A stretch of DNA of 19,942 nucleotides from Negativicutes bacterium (GCA_031292015.1 JARLHY010000158.1:1-19942); one strand, 5' to 3'; positions 1 through 7,850 are shown, numbered from the stretch's first letter. Translations and numbers: made by a program. The notes: generated from the letters alone by a model not told the origin.

Positions 1-1383
1 AAGGGAGAGTTTCTTTATCATCCCACCCTCAAGGTCACCGACAGTATCATGGCCATCGAAAATGGCCGACTGAAGGCGGATGGCGAGGCTTTTTTGGCCG
101 GCCAGCCCATCTTTCGAGAGTACTTTTATAACGGCGCCAACAAACTGCTGGCCTCTCATCCTATCGGCCAGACAGGCTGGGCCTTGGTGGTAGGGGTTCC
201 GAAAAATGAACTGTTTGAAGATGTGGCCACTTTGACGCGAACGACTACGGTGGTCAGCATTATCGGACTGATGCTTTTAAGTTTAGTGATTTTTTTAGTG
301 GCGGGCTCGGTGGTCGGTCCGGTCCGGCGATTGGCAGCTGCAGCTGAACGCGTCGCGGCCGGTGATCTGGCGGTAGAGCTGGAGCAAACCGGGCGGCTGG
401 ATGAAATCGGCGTATTGGCCACAGGGTTTCGCCATATGGTGACTCAACTCAGGCAACTTGTGGGGCGTGTTGCTCAGACAGCGGGCCAGATTGCCGCTTC
501 GTCTGAAGAACTGACGGCCGGGGCGGAACAGTCGGCTCAGGTGGCCCAGCAGGTGGCCGAGGTGATTGGCGAGGTCGCCGTCGGGGCGGAAAAACAGGCT
601 AAAAATATGGCTGAAACGGCGACGATTGTGCAGCAATTGTCGGTCAGCACTCAGGAGGCGGCTACCAGTGCTGGCAGTGTGTCCGCCACTTCGCAGCAGA
701 CGGCTGACGCTGCCGCTGAGGGCAGTAAAGCAGTTGCCGAGGCAACCAGACAGATGGCTAATATTGAGGCGACGGTCACGAAGTCGGCGGCGGTGGTCAA
801 TCAGCTGGGTGAACGTTCCAAAGAGATCGGGACAATTGCCAACGCCATCTCCGACATCGCCGGTCAAACCAATCTACTGGCTCTCAACGCGGCGATCGAA
901 GCCGCCCGGGCCGGTGAACAGGGGCGCGGTTTTGCGGTGGTGGCCGAGGAGGTCCGAAAACTGGCTGAACAGGCCCAGGAGGCGGCGAAGGAGATCGCCG
1001 GGCTGACGACGGAGATCCAGGGGGATACCGAAAAAGCGGTGGCGGCGATGAATGACGGTACCCGGGAAGTGGCTGTCGGAACCAAGGTGGTCGGAACTGC
1101 CGCCCAATCCTTTGAGCAAATCGCAGCCCTTATCAATCAGACTTCGCGCCAGATTCGGGAAATATCGGAAACCATGCAGCAGATGGCAGCAGGCAGCCAG
1201 CGTATTGTCGCCTCGGTACGTGATGTGGACAGAGTTGGCCGGGAGACGGCCGCCAATGCGCAGGCGGTGTCGGTCGCGACTAAGGAGCAGCTGGCCTCGA
1301 TGGGCGAGATCGCGACTGCCAGCCAGACTTTGGCTAAAATGGCGGAAGAACTGCAGGCCGCCATTCAGGTATTCAAGCTGTAG
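1..1383 (+). CDS. Methyl-accepting chemotaxis protein, 3' part (5' end outside window)
   Basis: The frame is open from base 1, so the protein starts upstream; an ATG at 49 is internal. About 460 residues are visible. They begin in the last part of a periplasmic Cache-type sensor domain (a GEFLYHP-like stretch, then a strand ending in GWALVVGVP). A transmembrane helix follows (window residues about 80-103), then a HAMP domain containing the segment [11 protein letters not shown], then a long coiled-coil signalling domain. The conserved receptor tip is present ([20 protein letters not shown] and [12 protein letters not shown]), where CheA and CheW dock in this family. There is no C-terminal CheR/CheB tether pentapeptide. 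It ends at TAG 1381-1383 just before a strong terminator. Role by family: membrane chemoreceptor; ligand unknown. Its tip closely resembles that of the second MCP at 3210-5213. Confidence 0.95.
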   Translation, partial: KGEFLYHPTLKVTDSIMAIENGRLKADGEAFLAGQPIFREYFYNGANKLLASHPIGQTGWALVVGVPKNELFEDVATLTRTTTVVSIIGLMLLSLVIFLVAGSVVGPVRRLAAAAERVAAGDLAVELEQTGRLDEIGVLATGFRHMVTQLRQLVGRVAQTAGQIAASSEELTAGAEQSAQVAQQVAEVIGEVAVGAEKQAKNMAETATIVQQLSVSTQEAATSAGSVSATSQQTADAAAEGSKAVAEATRQMANIEATVTKSAAVVNQLGERSKEIGTIANAISDIAGQTNLLALNAAIEAARAGEQGRGFAVVAEEVRKLAEQAQEAAKEIAGLTTEIQGDTEKAVAAMNDGTREVAVGTKVVGTAAQSFEQIAALINQTSRQIREISETMQQMAAGSQRIVASVRDVDRVGRETAANAQAVSVATKEQLASMGEIATASQTLAKMAEELQAAIQVFKL

Positions 1384-1392
1384 GCGGAGGCA

Positions 1393-1434
1393 AAAAACAA
1401 CCTGGCTCCTTTTCATAAGGACCAGGTTGTTTTT
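1393..1434. terminator. Bidirectional intrinsic terminator
   Basis: A 13-bp perfect stem (1393-1405 with 1422-1434) continues through a one-base bulge into a TCCTT/AAGGA helix with a TTCAT loop. The stem arms begin with an A-run and end in a T-run, so it can end both the MCP transcript and the convergent MFS gene. Confidence 0.9.
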
Positions 1435-1448
1435 ATCGAAGGCCGGGG

Positions 1449-2660
1449 TTAACTTTCGCGAGGAGTGGTGCCCGGAGTCGGGGCGGCGAACTGGCGGAAG
1501 GCCAGACGGCAACCCAGCGCGAAAATGGTCAGGCAAAGGGTGGTGGTGGCCAGCATGATCTTGACGCCGCCATAGTCATAAACCCAACCGAAAAAGGCCG
1601 GTCCGATGCCGTTGCCGAAGAAGAGGAAGAAGGCAAAGAGGGACATAGCGGTGCCGCGGGCCTCAGGCAAAAGCTCGGTGGCATAGGTCTGCAGGGTGGA
1701 ATGGATGATAATAAAGCCGATGCCGAGCAGGATAAAACCTACCATAAGCGCCCCCCAGTTGGCGACAAGCCAAATCAGGGCAAAGGCCGCAGCCATCATC
1801 GACACCCCAAGGGTCGGCATGCGGTGCTGACCGACTCGGCCCAAGATGGCGGGAATGAAACGGGTGCCGACGAAGGCGGCAGCGCTGAACAGCGCGGTGA
1901 ACAGGCCGACAAGATAGTAGTCCAGACCGAGGTAGATGTTGGCATATACGCCAAGATAGGTGAAGCCGCCGTAAAATATGGCTCCCTCCAGCCATACCGC
2001 CAGATAAACGATCCGTGAGCGCTGGCTGGCAAAGACGGTTTTGTAGCCGTCGAGGAGGGGGAGTGTCTCGGCTGTGGCCTGGGCTGTGTCGTGGGGCTGG
2101 CGCCTGAGGAGGAGCAAAGCGGGAAAACCGGCCAGGCCGACCAGAATGAAAAGGGTTTTCCAGGTGTAAAATTGGGCGAGAAGGGCGCCGATGACGATGC
2201 CGAGTGCCTGGCCTGAGGTGCAGAAGGCCATGAAAAAGGAGATGGCGCTCTGCCGCTTGGCCAGGGGAAAGGAGTCGCCGATCTGGGCCAGGGAAACCGG
2301 GATGATTCCTGCGGCAAAGACGCCGGTAATGAAGCGGAGAGCCAGCAGCCAGGCGAAGCTGTCGGCGAAGCCGCAGGCTACTGTTCCGAGGGAAAAGAGG
2401 GCCAGGGCGATCAGTGTTACCCGGGTTTTGCCGATGCGGTCGGCAATAGGGCCGTAAACCAGCTGGAAGAGTCCGTAGGGCAGCGAGTAGGCCGAAACCA
2501 AGAGGCCGGCCGTGGATTCACGGATGGCCAGGTCGCCGGCGATGGCCGGCAGGATGGGCGCTACGGCACGGTTGTCAGCGTTGACCAGAAAGCCGGCGAT
2601 GCCAAGGGCCCATAGCAGCGCAAGAGAGTTGTCTTTACTGCGATGTGAAGGGGTGCTCAT
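1449..2660 (-). CDS. MFS transporter (12-helix, DHA1-like)
   Basis: This 403-residue protein has the length and hydrophobic pattern of a 12-helix major facilitator permease. Helix 1 contains GFLVNADNRAVAPILPAIAG. The loop between helices 2 and 3 has the signature GPIADRIGKTRV, and helix 4 contains LRFITGVFAAGIIPVSLAQIGD. A short cytoplasmic loop (around QPHDTAQATAE) separates the two six-helix halves. ATG 2658-2660 is preceded by GGAG at good spacing. A promoter with a perfect -10 lies about 60 bases upstream. The gene sits inverted between two chemoreceptors and shares a terminator with the first. Helices 1 and 4 resemble drug or metabolite exporters of the YnfM/DHA1 type, but the substrate cannot be read from sequence. 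Confidence 0.9.
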   Translation of the reverse strand: MSTPSHRSKDNSLALLWALGIAGFLVNADNRAVAPILPAIAGDLAIRESTAGLLVSAYSLPYGLFQLVYGPIADRIGKTRVTLIALALFSLGTVACGFADSFAWLLALRFITGVFAAGIIPVSLAQIGDSFPLAKRQSAISFFMAFCTSGQALGIVIGALLAQFYTWKTLFILVGLAGFPALLLLRRQPHDTAQATAETLPLLDGYKTVFASQRSRIVYLAVWLEGAIFYGGFTYLGVYANIYLGLDYYLVGLFTALFSAAAFVGTRFIPAILGRVGQHRMPTLGVSMMAAAFALIWLVANWGALMVGFILLGIGFIIIHSTLQTYATELLPEARGTAMSLFAFFLFFGNGIGPAFFGWVYDYGGVKIMLATTTLCLTIFALGCRLAFRQFAAPTPGTTPRES

Positions 2661-2719
2661 CGATATCTCCTTTGAAATGTTGTAGGCAAAATCGTCGCCG
2701 CCAACGGTAGTCTTATCCC

Positions 2720-2748
2720 ATTATAAAGCATATGGCATTCATTGGAAA
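2720..2748 (-). promoter_or_regulatory. Sigma-A type promoter of the MFS gene
   Basis: On the minus strand, TTTCCA (2748-2743), a 17-base spacer, then a perfect TATAAT (2725-2720). The predicted start leaves a leader of about 50 bases before the ATG at 2660. Confidence 0.65.
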
Positions 2749-2815
2749 CAGATAAGGCGGGCTTACTGATTGGCCGCGGTGTGTCATGTGCGGTCAGCAC
2801 GCCATCAGAACGAAA

Positions 2816-2830
2816 GCCAAAGAGATTGGC
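2816..2830. promoter_or_regulatory. Inverted repeat, possible operator
   Basis: GCCAA, five bases, TTGGC: a perfect dyad ending 17 bases before the -35 box of the riboswitch promoter. The position suits an activator or repressor site, but the binding protein is unknown. Confidence 0.35.
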
Positions 2831-2847
2831 GAATTACGAAAACATGT

Positions 2848-2877
2848 TTGACATGAAGGGGTTAAACACGATAAAAT
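2848..2877 (+). promoter_or_regulatory. Sigma-A type promoter of the riboswitch-MCP transcript
   Basis: A perfect TTGACA (2848-2853), an 18-base spacer and TAAAAT (2872-2877). Transcription would start near 2884, immediately before the cyclic-di-GMP aptamer. Confidence 0.75.
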
Positions 2878-2889
2878 ATGTCTATAAAT

Positions 2890-2980
2890 GAATATTTATG
2901 GCGAACCTTGTCGAAAGAGAGGGGCGCAAAGCTATGGGTCTAACGGTTTTTGCCTATGATCGCCAGGTTGCAGTTTATAT
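2890..2980 (+). promoter_or_regulatory. Cyclic-di-GMP-I (GEMM-I) riboswitch aptamer
   Basis: The core 2900-2971 follows the GEMM-I consensus. It has a closing helix strand GCGAACC (2901-2907) opposite GGTTGC (2966-2971). A first hairpin is capped by a GAAA tetraloop (2913-2916). The conserved joining segment GCAAAG follows (2926-2931). A second hairpin carries the CTAA (2940-2943) and CTATGAT (2954-2960) blocks that form the tetraloop receptor side in this family. It lies just after the predicted transcription start and before an intrinsic terminator, about 230 bases ahead of the MCP at 3210. Known members bind cyclic-di-GMP and control motility, chemotaxis and surface genes. A short open frame over this stretch (2898-3086) has no ribosome-binding site and is not a gene. 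Confidence 0.88.
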
Positions 2981-2989
2981 CTACTTTTG

Positions 2990-3021
2990 GGCTGGTCGGG
3001 GAGACTGGTCTTTATTTTTTT
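2990..3021 (+). terminator. Riboswitch expression-platform terminator
   Basis: GGCTGGTC (2990-2997), a GGGGA loop, then GACTGGTC (3003-3010) form an 8-bp stem with three G-U pairs, followed by a run of ten T's broken by one A. GCCAG at 2962-2966 within the aptamer's 3' part can pair with CTGGT at 2992-2996. This gives a possible antiterminator that ligand binding would prevent, which predicts an OFF switch; the direction is inference. Confidence 0.7.
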
Positions 3022-3107
3022 CGACGCGCGTGACGGAGAGGGGAAGAGTAACAGAGGAAAAGAAGGTAAATGTCTTGCAATACTGAGATGAAAGTCCCTT
3101 AATTTGG

Positions 3108-3164
3108 AACTGGATCCGGTTTCTTCTTCGATGATATGATAAATCCAGTTGGTTCAGCTGGATT
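3108..3164 (+). other. Mutually exclusive hairpins in the MCP leader
   Basis: The segment at 3143-3150 (ATCCAGTT) is perfectly complementary to the upstream AACTGGAT (3108-3115). It is also complementary, as 3142-3151, to the downstream CAGCTGGATT (3155-3164, one G-T pair). Only one helix can form at a time. No T-run follows, so it is not a standard terminator. It sits about 45 bases before the MCP start codon and could affect translation or RNA stability. Confidence 0.45.
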
Positions 3165-3209
3165 GGAGTGCGATGATCTGCTTATAAAGATAAGAGAGGG
3201 ATTGGGAAA

Positions 3210-5213
3210 ATGAACAGACATAGTCTTCAGTTTCGCGTGCTGGCAGGAATCATGGTCAGTTTGGTTGGCATCGCCGTGATCATCGCCGGTTTTTCTGTGT
3301 ATACGACATGGTCCTTCCTGCGGGAGAACGCTCTGCAGGCGGTGGACAAGCGTTATCAGGGCATGAACGCGATGCTGGAGGTTTATAAAACCAATTCGCT
3401 GGGCCATGCGAAAGTTTTTGCCAGGAATCCCGCGATCATTGATGCTGTCAAGCGGCGGGATGCACAGGGGTTGTTTGCGATTACCACGCCGCTAATGAAG
3501 GATGGCAATCTGGATTATATGGTGATTACCGACCCTAAGGGTTTTGCTATTATCCGCACCCATGAACCAGGCAAGATTCCCAAACCTGACGATAATATCG
3601 CCAATCAGGTTAATATAGCGCAGGCCATGGCTGGAAAAGCCTTTGTCGGTATTGAGGAAGGCAAGGTAGTCAAGCTTTCCGTGAGGGCCGGCGCACCGCT
3701 GGTGGACGAGAACGGTGTGTTGGTAGGGGTGCTGTCTACCGGATATGTCATCAGCCAGAACGGGATTGTTGACAACGCGAAAAAGATGTTTGGCTCTGAG
3801 TTCACTTTGTTTTTACAGAACGAACGGGTGGCTACCACCCTGATGGATACGGGAGGGAAGCGGCTAACCGGAACCAGCCTCGACAATCAGGCCATCCTCA
3901 AGACGGTGCTGAGTGATGGCAAGACGTATTTAGGTGCCAATCAGATCCTGGGACAGGATTATGCTACCGCCTACGGACCGCTGATGGGGGCGGACGGCAA
4001 GGTTATAGGTATGGTTTTTACAGGGATTTCGTCGTCATCGGTGGCTGACGTCACAAAGACACTGGTCGGGCGGATTGTCGGTGTAACGGTAATCGCTCTG
4101 GTGCTGGTGATTGGTGTCGCTGTATTTTTCATCAGACGAATGTTGAATCCGTTGCAGCTGATACTGGGAAAAATCATGGAAGTGGCGGCAGGGAAACTCA
4201 CGGGAGGGTCGCTTGACATCCGGAGTCGCGACGAGATCGGCGTGTTGGCCGGTGGCTGCAACACGATGCTGACAAATCTTCGCGATTTGATCCGGCGGGT
4301 GGCTCAATCCGCCGAGCTGGTGGCGGCGTCATCCGAAGAGCTGATGGCAAGCGCCGATCAGTCGGCTTTGGCAGCCAATCAGGTGGCGGCAACGATTGCC
4401 CAGGTGGCGGACGGGACAGACAAGCAAGTGGATACGGTGAACGCTACTACCGGAATAGTCGACCAGATCGCGGCGAGGATCGAAGAAATGGCGGTTCACA
4501 CCCAGGTGATGGCCGATACTTCGAACAAGGCGGCCAGTGCGGCCCAGGATGGCGGGAAAACGGTAGACAAGGCGGTCTCGCAGATCGGCAATATCGAAAA
4601 ATCGGTGACCCATACTGCTCAGCTCGTGACCAGTTTGGGAGATCGTTCGCGTGAAATCGGACAAATTATTGATGTGATATCCGGTATCGCCGGTCAGACA
4701 AATCTATTGGCTCTCAATGCCGCCATCGAAGCGGCCCGCGCCGGGGAACAGGGCCGCGGGTTTGCGGTGGTGGCAGATGAAGTACGGAAATTGGCTGAGC
4801 AGTCGCAGGAGGCGACGAAGCAGATCGCAACCCTGATCGGGGATATTCGCCGCGATACCGACAAAGCGGTGGGGGCGATGGAAGAAGGAACACGTGAGGT
4901 CAGGATTGGCACCGAGGTGATCAATACGGCTGGTCGCTCATTTGCCGAAATAGCCACTCTTGTGCAGGACCTGTCTGGCCAAGTCGGGCAATTTTCGGCG
5001 GCGATTCAGCTTATGACTGGGGACGGCAAACAAATCGTAGTATCGATGCAGGCTATCGAAGCGATAAGTAAAGATACGGCAGATGGTGCCCAGACTGTTT
5101 CGGCCACTACGGAGCAGCAGTCGGCCGCTATGGAAGAAATCGCGGTTTCCAGTCAGGCTCTGGCCAGGATGGCCGAAGAATTGCAAAAAGTAGTGCGGCA
5201 GTTTGAAATATAG
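3210..5213 (+). CDS. Methyl-accepting chemotaxis protein with periplasmic Cache sensor
   Basis: This 667-residue membrane chemoreceptor has a first transmembrane helix at about residues 10-32. A periplasmic Cache-type ligand domain spans about 35-285 (including [20 protein letters not shown] and [19 protein letters not shown]). A second transmembrane helix lies near 288-310, then HAMP (about 310-365, containing [12 protein letters not shown]), then the signalling coiled coil. The tip has the family sequence [20 protein letters not shown] followed by [12 protein letters not shown]. The two VDENG/DPKG-type blocks suggest a double Cache fold. ATG 3210 follows GAGAGGG at 9 bases. A cyclic-di-GMP riboswitch and its promoter lie upstream, so its expression is probably tied to that messenger. 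No CheR-docking pentapeptide is present. The ligand is unknown; Cache receptors often bind amino acids or carboxylates. Confidence 0.95.
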   Translation: MNRHSLQFRVLAGIMVSLVGIAVIIAGFSVYTTWSFLRENALQAVDKRYQGMNAMLEVYKTNSLGHAKVFARNPAIIDAVKRRDAQGLFAITTPLMKDGNLDYMVITDPKGFAIIRTHEPGKIPKPDDNIANQVNIAQAMAGKAFVGIEEGKVVKLSVRAGAPLVDENGVLVGVLSTGYVISQNGIVDNAKKMFGSEFTLFLQNERVATTLMDTGGKRLTGTSLDNQAILKTVLSDGKTYLGANQILGQDYATAYGPLMGADGKVIGMVFTGISSSSVADVTKTLVGRIVGVTVIALVLVIGVAVFFIRRMLNPLQLILGKIMEVAAGKLTGGSLDIRSRDEIGVLAGGCNTMLTNLRDLIRRVAQSAELVAASSEELMASADQSALAANQVAATIAQVADGTDKQVDTVNATTGIVDQIAARIEEMAVHTQVMADTSNKAASAAQDGGKTVDKAVSQIGNIEKSVTHTAQLVTSLGDRSREIGQIIDVISGIAGQTNLLALNAAIEAARAGEQGRGFAVVADEVRKLAEQSQEATKQIATLIGDIRRDTDKAVGAMEEGTREVRIGTEVINTAGRSFAEIATLVQDLSGQVGQFSAAIQLMTGDGKQIVVSMQAIEAISKDTADGAQTVSATTEQQSAAMEEIAVSSQALARMAEELQKVVRQFEI

Positions 5214-5451
5214 TGGTGAAGGACAGGCTTTATAGGTGCAAGAAGGGCTTTGGGCGCTGGCTATGGGAAAACGGGTTGGTGGAGCACAAATCAAATGCGC
5301 TTCAGGCAGAAGAATGGACGCCTATGCCTTTTTTTGAAGAAAATACACAAAATAAAAAGGAATACGGTTGCCGTGATGTCGAATTTTAATCATTGTTTAT
5401 TACGCAGCATTGCTACTTTTTAAAACGCAGCCAGAAAAAAGGAGAAATTTT
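5214..5451 (+). other. Intergenic region between MCP and receiver-CheX gene
   Basis: This 238-base gap has no convincing gene. A weak terminator candidate lies at 5304-5335: AGGCA pairs with TGCCT around a 16-base loop, and seven T's follow. I found no clear sigma-A promoter for the downstream gene; TTGCCG at 5368 lacks a matching -10. A strong GGAG ribosome-binding site for the next gene lies at 5441-5444. Confidence 0.4.
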
Positions 5452-6312
5452 ATGCAAGATCCTAGCGATAAAATCCGTGTCCTCATTGTGGATGATTCCC
5501 CGTTCAGCCGACAGCTTCTTTTTGACTCTCTCGACCCGTGCTGGTTTGAGGTGGTAGGGTATGCCGATGGTCTCAGGTCGGCGCTGGAAAGCTACCGGAC
5601 CCATTTGCCGGATGTGGTGACAGTGGATATGGATATTCCGGATATGAACGGGCTGGAGGTGGCCCGCCGGATGGTGGCCGAGGAGCCGGACGCCAGCATC
5701 GTAGTATTGTCAGGCGCTAAAGATGAGGAGTTTGTCAAACTGTCGGAGGCCGGGGGCGCCACCAAGCTGCTGAAAAAACCTTTCGAGCCGACCGAACTGA
5801 TGAATATGCTCAGAAGTGTGTGTGACGCCGACGTGGTTGACGATGCGTTTAAGAATTGTTACCCGGGTGATTTTATCGGCGCATTTACCAATCTGCTGAA
5901 ACGGTTCACAACCGATATTAAGGCCCAGGCTGTGCCAAACGACTTAAGCCTGCATTCCAGCGGTGTTTCAGTGATCGTTGGGGTGACCGGACTGTTCAGC
6001 GGCAGGATGGTGATGGACCTGTCGGCTGCCACCGCCGCTCAGGTGGCCACTCGCCTGCTCAAACAGGAACCCAAGAGCGCCGAACAGGTCAATGTGGTGA
6101 TTGCGGAGTTCGCCGGCATGGTTGCCAGCAATGCATCTACAAAACTGAACAAAGAGTTCCGCGGGGCGTTTCTCCGGGTTTCGCCACCAGGTATTTTTAC
6201 TGGCGAGAAATTTTCGATATCCAGCCCTAATGTAGAGATTCACGTTTGGGAAATTGAGACTCCCTTCGGAAGAATCCGGCTTAGCGTGGGCTTTAAGAGG
6301 GAGGCTATTTAA
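5452..6312 (+). CDS. CheY-like receiver fused to a CheX-like phosphatase domain
   Basis: The 286-residue protein starts at ATG 5452, seven bases after GGAG; an upstream TTG at 5410 would add a non-conserved extension. Residues 7-120 form a receiver domain with all key positions: D14-D15 acidic pair, D59 phospho-acceptor, S87 and K109 followed by proline. The C-terminal part (about 150-280) is a CheC/CheX-type domain with paired VGVTGLFSGRMV and SPPGIFTGE blocks like those of the CheX protein encoded next. In CheX the catalytic helix carries Glu-x-x-Asn; here the aligned helix reads AEFAGMVASN, with Glu kept but Asn replaced by Gly. The fused domain may therefore be a weak or non-catalytic phosphatase. 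The cheX gene begins one base after the stop. Likely cytoplasmic, in chemotaxis signal termination or adaptation. Confidence 0.88.
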   Translation: MQDPSDKIRVLIVDDSPFSRQLLFDSLDPCWFEVVGYADGLRSALESYRTHLPDVVTVDMDIPDMNGLEVARRMVAEEPDASIVVLSGAKDEEFVKLSEAGGATKLLKKPFEPTELMNMLRSVCDADVVDDAFKNCYPGDFIGAFTNLLKRFTTDIKAQAVPNDLSLHSSGVSVIVGVTGLFSGRMVMDLSAATAAQVATRLLKQEPKSAEQVNVVIAEFAGMVASNASTKLNKEFRGAFLRVSPPGIFTGEKFSISSPNVEIHVWEIETPFGRIRLSVGFKREAI

Positions 6313-6313
6313 T

Positions 6314-6778
6314 TTGGATGCAGCAAAAATCACTCCATTTCTTGATGCAGTGGCATTGATCATGCCGCAACTCGGCTTTGGGGAAGTCAAGCGCGGCCGG
6401 ATGAGTGTCAGTGTCAGCGACAAAATTTCCAGCCTGGGTGTTATGGTTATCGTCGGTCTTACCCGCGAGTTCCGCGGCAATATTGTTTATAACATGACCG
6501 AAGATTCCGCCAAAAAAATCGCCAGTAAGATGATGATGGGTATGCCGGTGGAGTCTTTCGACGCCATGGCTGAATCGGCGATTTCCGAGCTGGGCAATAT
6601 GCTGGCCGCCAATGCGGCGATTATCTTTGAAAAACAGGGGGCGAAGATGGATATTTCACCGCCCACCCTGATCGCCGGCGAGAGCCATGCCAGCACACAG
6701 GGGGTTCAGCAGCGGATCATTGTCGAGCTTCTGGTGGATGATATTCCGATCGAAGTAAATATTGCGATGGCTGCCTGA
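6314..6778 (+). CDS. cheX: CheX, CheY-phosphate phosphatase
   Basis: The 154-residue protein starts with TTG 6314, nine bases after GGGAGG (6299-6304) and one base after the preceding stop, so the two genes are probably translationally coupled. An upstream start would run far into the previous gene. It matches CheX in length and order: a VSVSDKISSLGVMVIVGLTR strand pair, then MMMGMPVESFDAMAES, then the catalytic helix ISELGNMLAANA with the Glu-x-x-Asn pair kept, then SPPTLIAGES. By family, CheX dimers remove phosphate from CheY-P in the cytoplasm and so shorten the flagellar-motor signal. A strong terminator follows at 6791. Partner CheY and CheA are not in this window. Confidence 0.92.
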   Translation: MDAAKITPFLDAVALIMPQLGFGEVKRGRMSVSVSDKISSLGVMVIVGLTREFRGNIVYNMTEDSAKKIASKMMMGMPVESFDAMAESAISELGNMLAANAAIIFEKQGAKMDISPPTLIAGESHASTQGVQQRIIVELLVDDIPIEVNIAMAA

Positions 6779-6790
6779 CAGGAAAAAACG

Positions 6791-6825
6791 ACCCGGGTCT
6801 TCTTTAATGAAGCCCGGGTTTTTGT
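6791..6825. terminator. Bidirectional intrinsic terminator
   Basis: ACCCGGG with CCCGGGT plus inner CTTC/GAAG pairs around a TTTAAT loop, one bulged T, then TTTTTG on the plus side and an A-run (a T-run on the minus strand) on the other. It ends cheX and the convergent DUF1992 gene. Confidence 0.88.
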
Positions 6826-6826
6826 T

Positions 6827-7153
6827 TTAGCTATTTTTCCGGCGTTTTTCCAGCAGGATATGGTAGTAGACGACGCGGTCGCGGAGCTGCTGGCGGAGAG
6901 CGGTCTGTTTGTCATTGTCGCGGCAAGCCTCGATGAGCTTCTCCAGAGCGGTGATTTCTTTTTGCACCGTCAGTTCCTCCGGCAGGAGCCCAGCATTTTT
7001 CAGAACTCTGTATTCCATACGTAAGGCCGGCGGCACGCCGCGCATATCATCCAGATCAAGGGGTCGGCCTTTGCCGGGAAGGTTGTCAAGTTCCCCCCGT
7101 TCGATGGCGTCGAGGATTTTTTGCTCAGCCATTTTGCGTATTATGTCTTCCAT
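6827..7153 (-). CDS. DUF1992 / DnaJ-homologue-subfamily-C-28 domain protein
   Basis: This 108-residue soluble protein matches the small DUF1992 family almost end to end. The N-terminus MEDIIRKMAEQKILDAIERG and the block LDNLPGKGRPLDLDD are the family hallmarks. A charged helical C-terminal half follows, with EITALEKLIEACRDNDKQ. The biochemical function of the family is not established; bacterial members are often annotated as DnaJ-related although they lack a J domain. ATG 7151-7153 follows a GGGGGA-rich site. It is convergent with cheX and points away from the cysteine-rich cluster. No membrane segment or signal peptide is visible. Confidence 0.87.
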   Translation of the reverse strand: MEDIIRKMAEQKILDAIERGELDNLPGKGRPLDLDDMRGVPPALRMEYRVLKNAGLLPEELTVQKEITALEKLIEACRDNDKQTALRQQLRDRVVYYHILLEKRRKNS

Positions 7154-7250
7154 ATTGTCCCCCGCTGCATTGTTCTTATTTCTATCATAGCGGATGGGTG
7201 CCGGCTGTCAAGGCCGGCTGTTTTTGCGATTTGCCAATCGGCCGGCGGGT

Positions 7251-7631
7251 TTAGCGGGAGGGGTAGCAGAAGCTGAAACGAGGGAAGCAGACTTCGCGCG
7301 GGTAGCAAAATCCGAAGCGGGGGCGGCAGGCTTCGCGGGGCTCGCAAAAACCCGGACGGGGATAGCAGACTTCGCGCGGGTAACAAAAACCAAAGCGGGG
7401 ACGGCAGCCTTCACGCGGCTCGCAAGGGCCGAAGCGGGGCGGACAGCCTTCGCGCGGTTCACACGGGCCAAAACGGGGGCGGCAGCCTTCGCGTGGTTCG
7501 CACGGCCCAAAGCGGGGGCGGCAGCCTTCGCGTGGTTCACAGAAGCCTTGTCTCTGGTTGCTGATCTCTTGTTCTTGCCAGGTAGTGAGTTCGGGGGCCT
7601 CCCAATTTTTTCTGGTATCTTTTGTTGACAT
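7251..7631 (-). CDS. Cys-x-Pro tandem-repeat protein, candidate spore-surface protein
   Basis: I do not recognise a named family. The 126-residue protein has a short N-terminal head with tryptophans at positions 10 and 18 and the motif WEAPELTTWQE. Residues 31-121 are seven copies of a 13-residue repeat, consensus CEPREGCRPRFGP, and a CYPSR tail follows. All 15 cysteines are in Cys-x-Pro. The repeat is rich in arginine and has no signal peptide or membrane helix. ATG 7629-7631 is preceded by GGAGG at seven bases, which picks this frame over the long open frames on the other strand; those give Ala-rich shadow translations. A sigma-K-like promoter lies 40 bases upstream. The divergent gene at 7851 has the same head motif and Cys rule. 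A disulfide- or metal-cross-linked coat or exosporium protein is inference. Confidence 0.75.
   Translation of the reverse strand: MSTKDTRKNWEAPELTTWQEQEISNQRQGFCEPREGCRPRFGPCEPREGCRPRFGPCEPREGCPPRFGPCEPREGCRPRFGFCYPREVCYPRPGFCEPREACRPRFGFCYPREVCFPRFSFCYPSR
7269..7541 (-). repeat. 39-bp coding tandem repeat, seven copies
   Basis: Seven 39-bp units encode the 13-residue Cys-x-Pro repeat. The first four units (nearest the start codon) are almost identical; units 5-7 alternate CYPRE/CEPRE types and are more diverged. There are no spacers, so this is a protein repeat and not a CRISPR array. Confidence 0.85.
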
Positions 7632-7671
7632 ATATCCACCTCCAGGGTTTTTCGTAGATCATCGATGTGTC

Positions 7672-7709
7672 TAGTACAGAATATGCGCGTCGATTTGACA
7701 AGGTGTCAT
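7672..7709 (-). promoter_or_regulatory. Sigma-K-like promoter of the minus-strand Cys-x-Pro gene
   Basis: On the minus strand, ATGACAC (7709-7703), 17 bases, then GCATATTCTGTACTA (7686-7672) with CATA as the -10 core. It resembles the Bacillus sigma-K pattern (AC, about 16 bases, CATAnnnTA; last A here is G). The start codon is 40 bases downstream, and the divergent gene has the same arrangement. Confidence 0.55.
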
Positions 7710-7777
7710 TGGTGCCGGAGAGAGCGGGCAGCGGTGTAGGACGACATGCGGCTCAGGGGAAAAGAGTATCCGGCCCG

Positions 7778-7814
7778 ATGACACGCTTTCAAGTTGTCAG
7801 CATATTATGTAGTA
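7778..7814 (+). promoter_or_regulatory. Sigma-K-like promoter of the plus-strand Cys-x-Pro gene
   Basis: ATGACAC (7778-7784), 16 bases, then GCATATTATGTAGTA (7800-7814). Thirteen of the fifteen -10-region bases match the divergent promoter at 7672-7686. The start codon lies 36 bases downstream, almost the same distance as in the partner. Confidence 0.55.
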
Positions 7815-7850
7815 AATCACTGGTTCTACGACTTTTAAGGAGGATCTGCT

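Noticed and set aside
2898..3086. A 62-codon open frame after the MFS gene
   Set aside because: It has no ribosome-binding site and covers the riboswitch and its terminator; the constraint there is RNA structure.
5353..5380. Sigma-28 flagellar promoter before the receiver-CheX gene
   Set aside because: TAAA and GCCG are present but 13 bases apart instead of about 15, and the rest of the -10 does not match.
7205..7228. GCCGGC-GCCGGC hairpin with a T-run on the plus strand
   Set aside because: No plus-strand gene ends there, and on the minus strand no T-run follows, so a terminator role is not supported.
7269..7541. CRISPR-like regular repeats
   Set aside because: Units are contiguous 39-mers without unique spacers and encode a regular peptide repeat in frame.
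7194..7639. Long open frames on the plus strand and in a second minus frame over the Cys-x-Pro gene
   Set aside because: They are Ala/Arg-rich shadows of a GC-rich repeat. Only the 7251-7631 frame has a good ribosome-binding site and a head motif shared with its neighbour.
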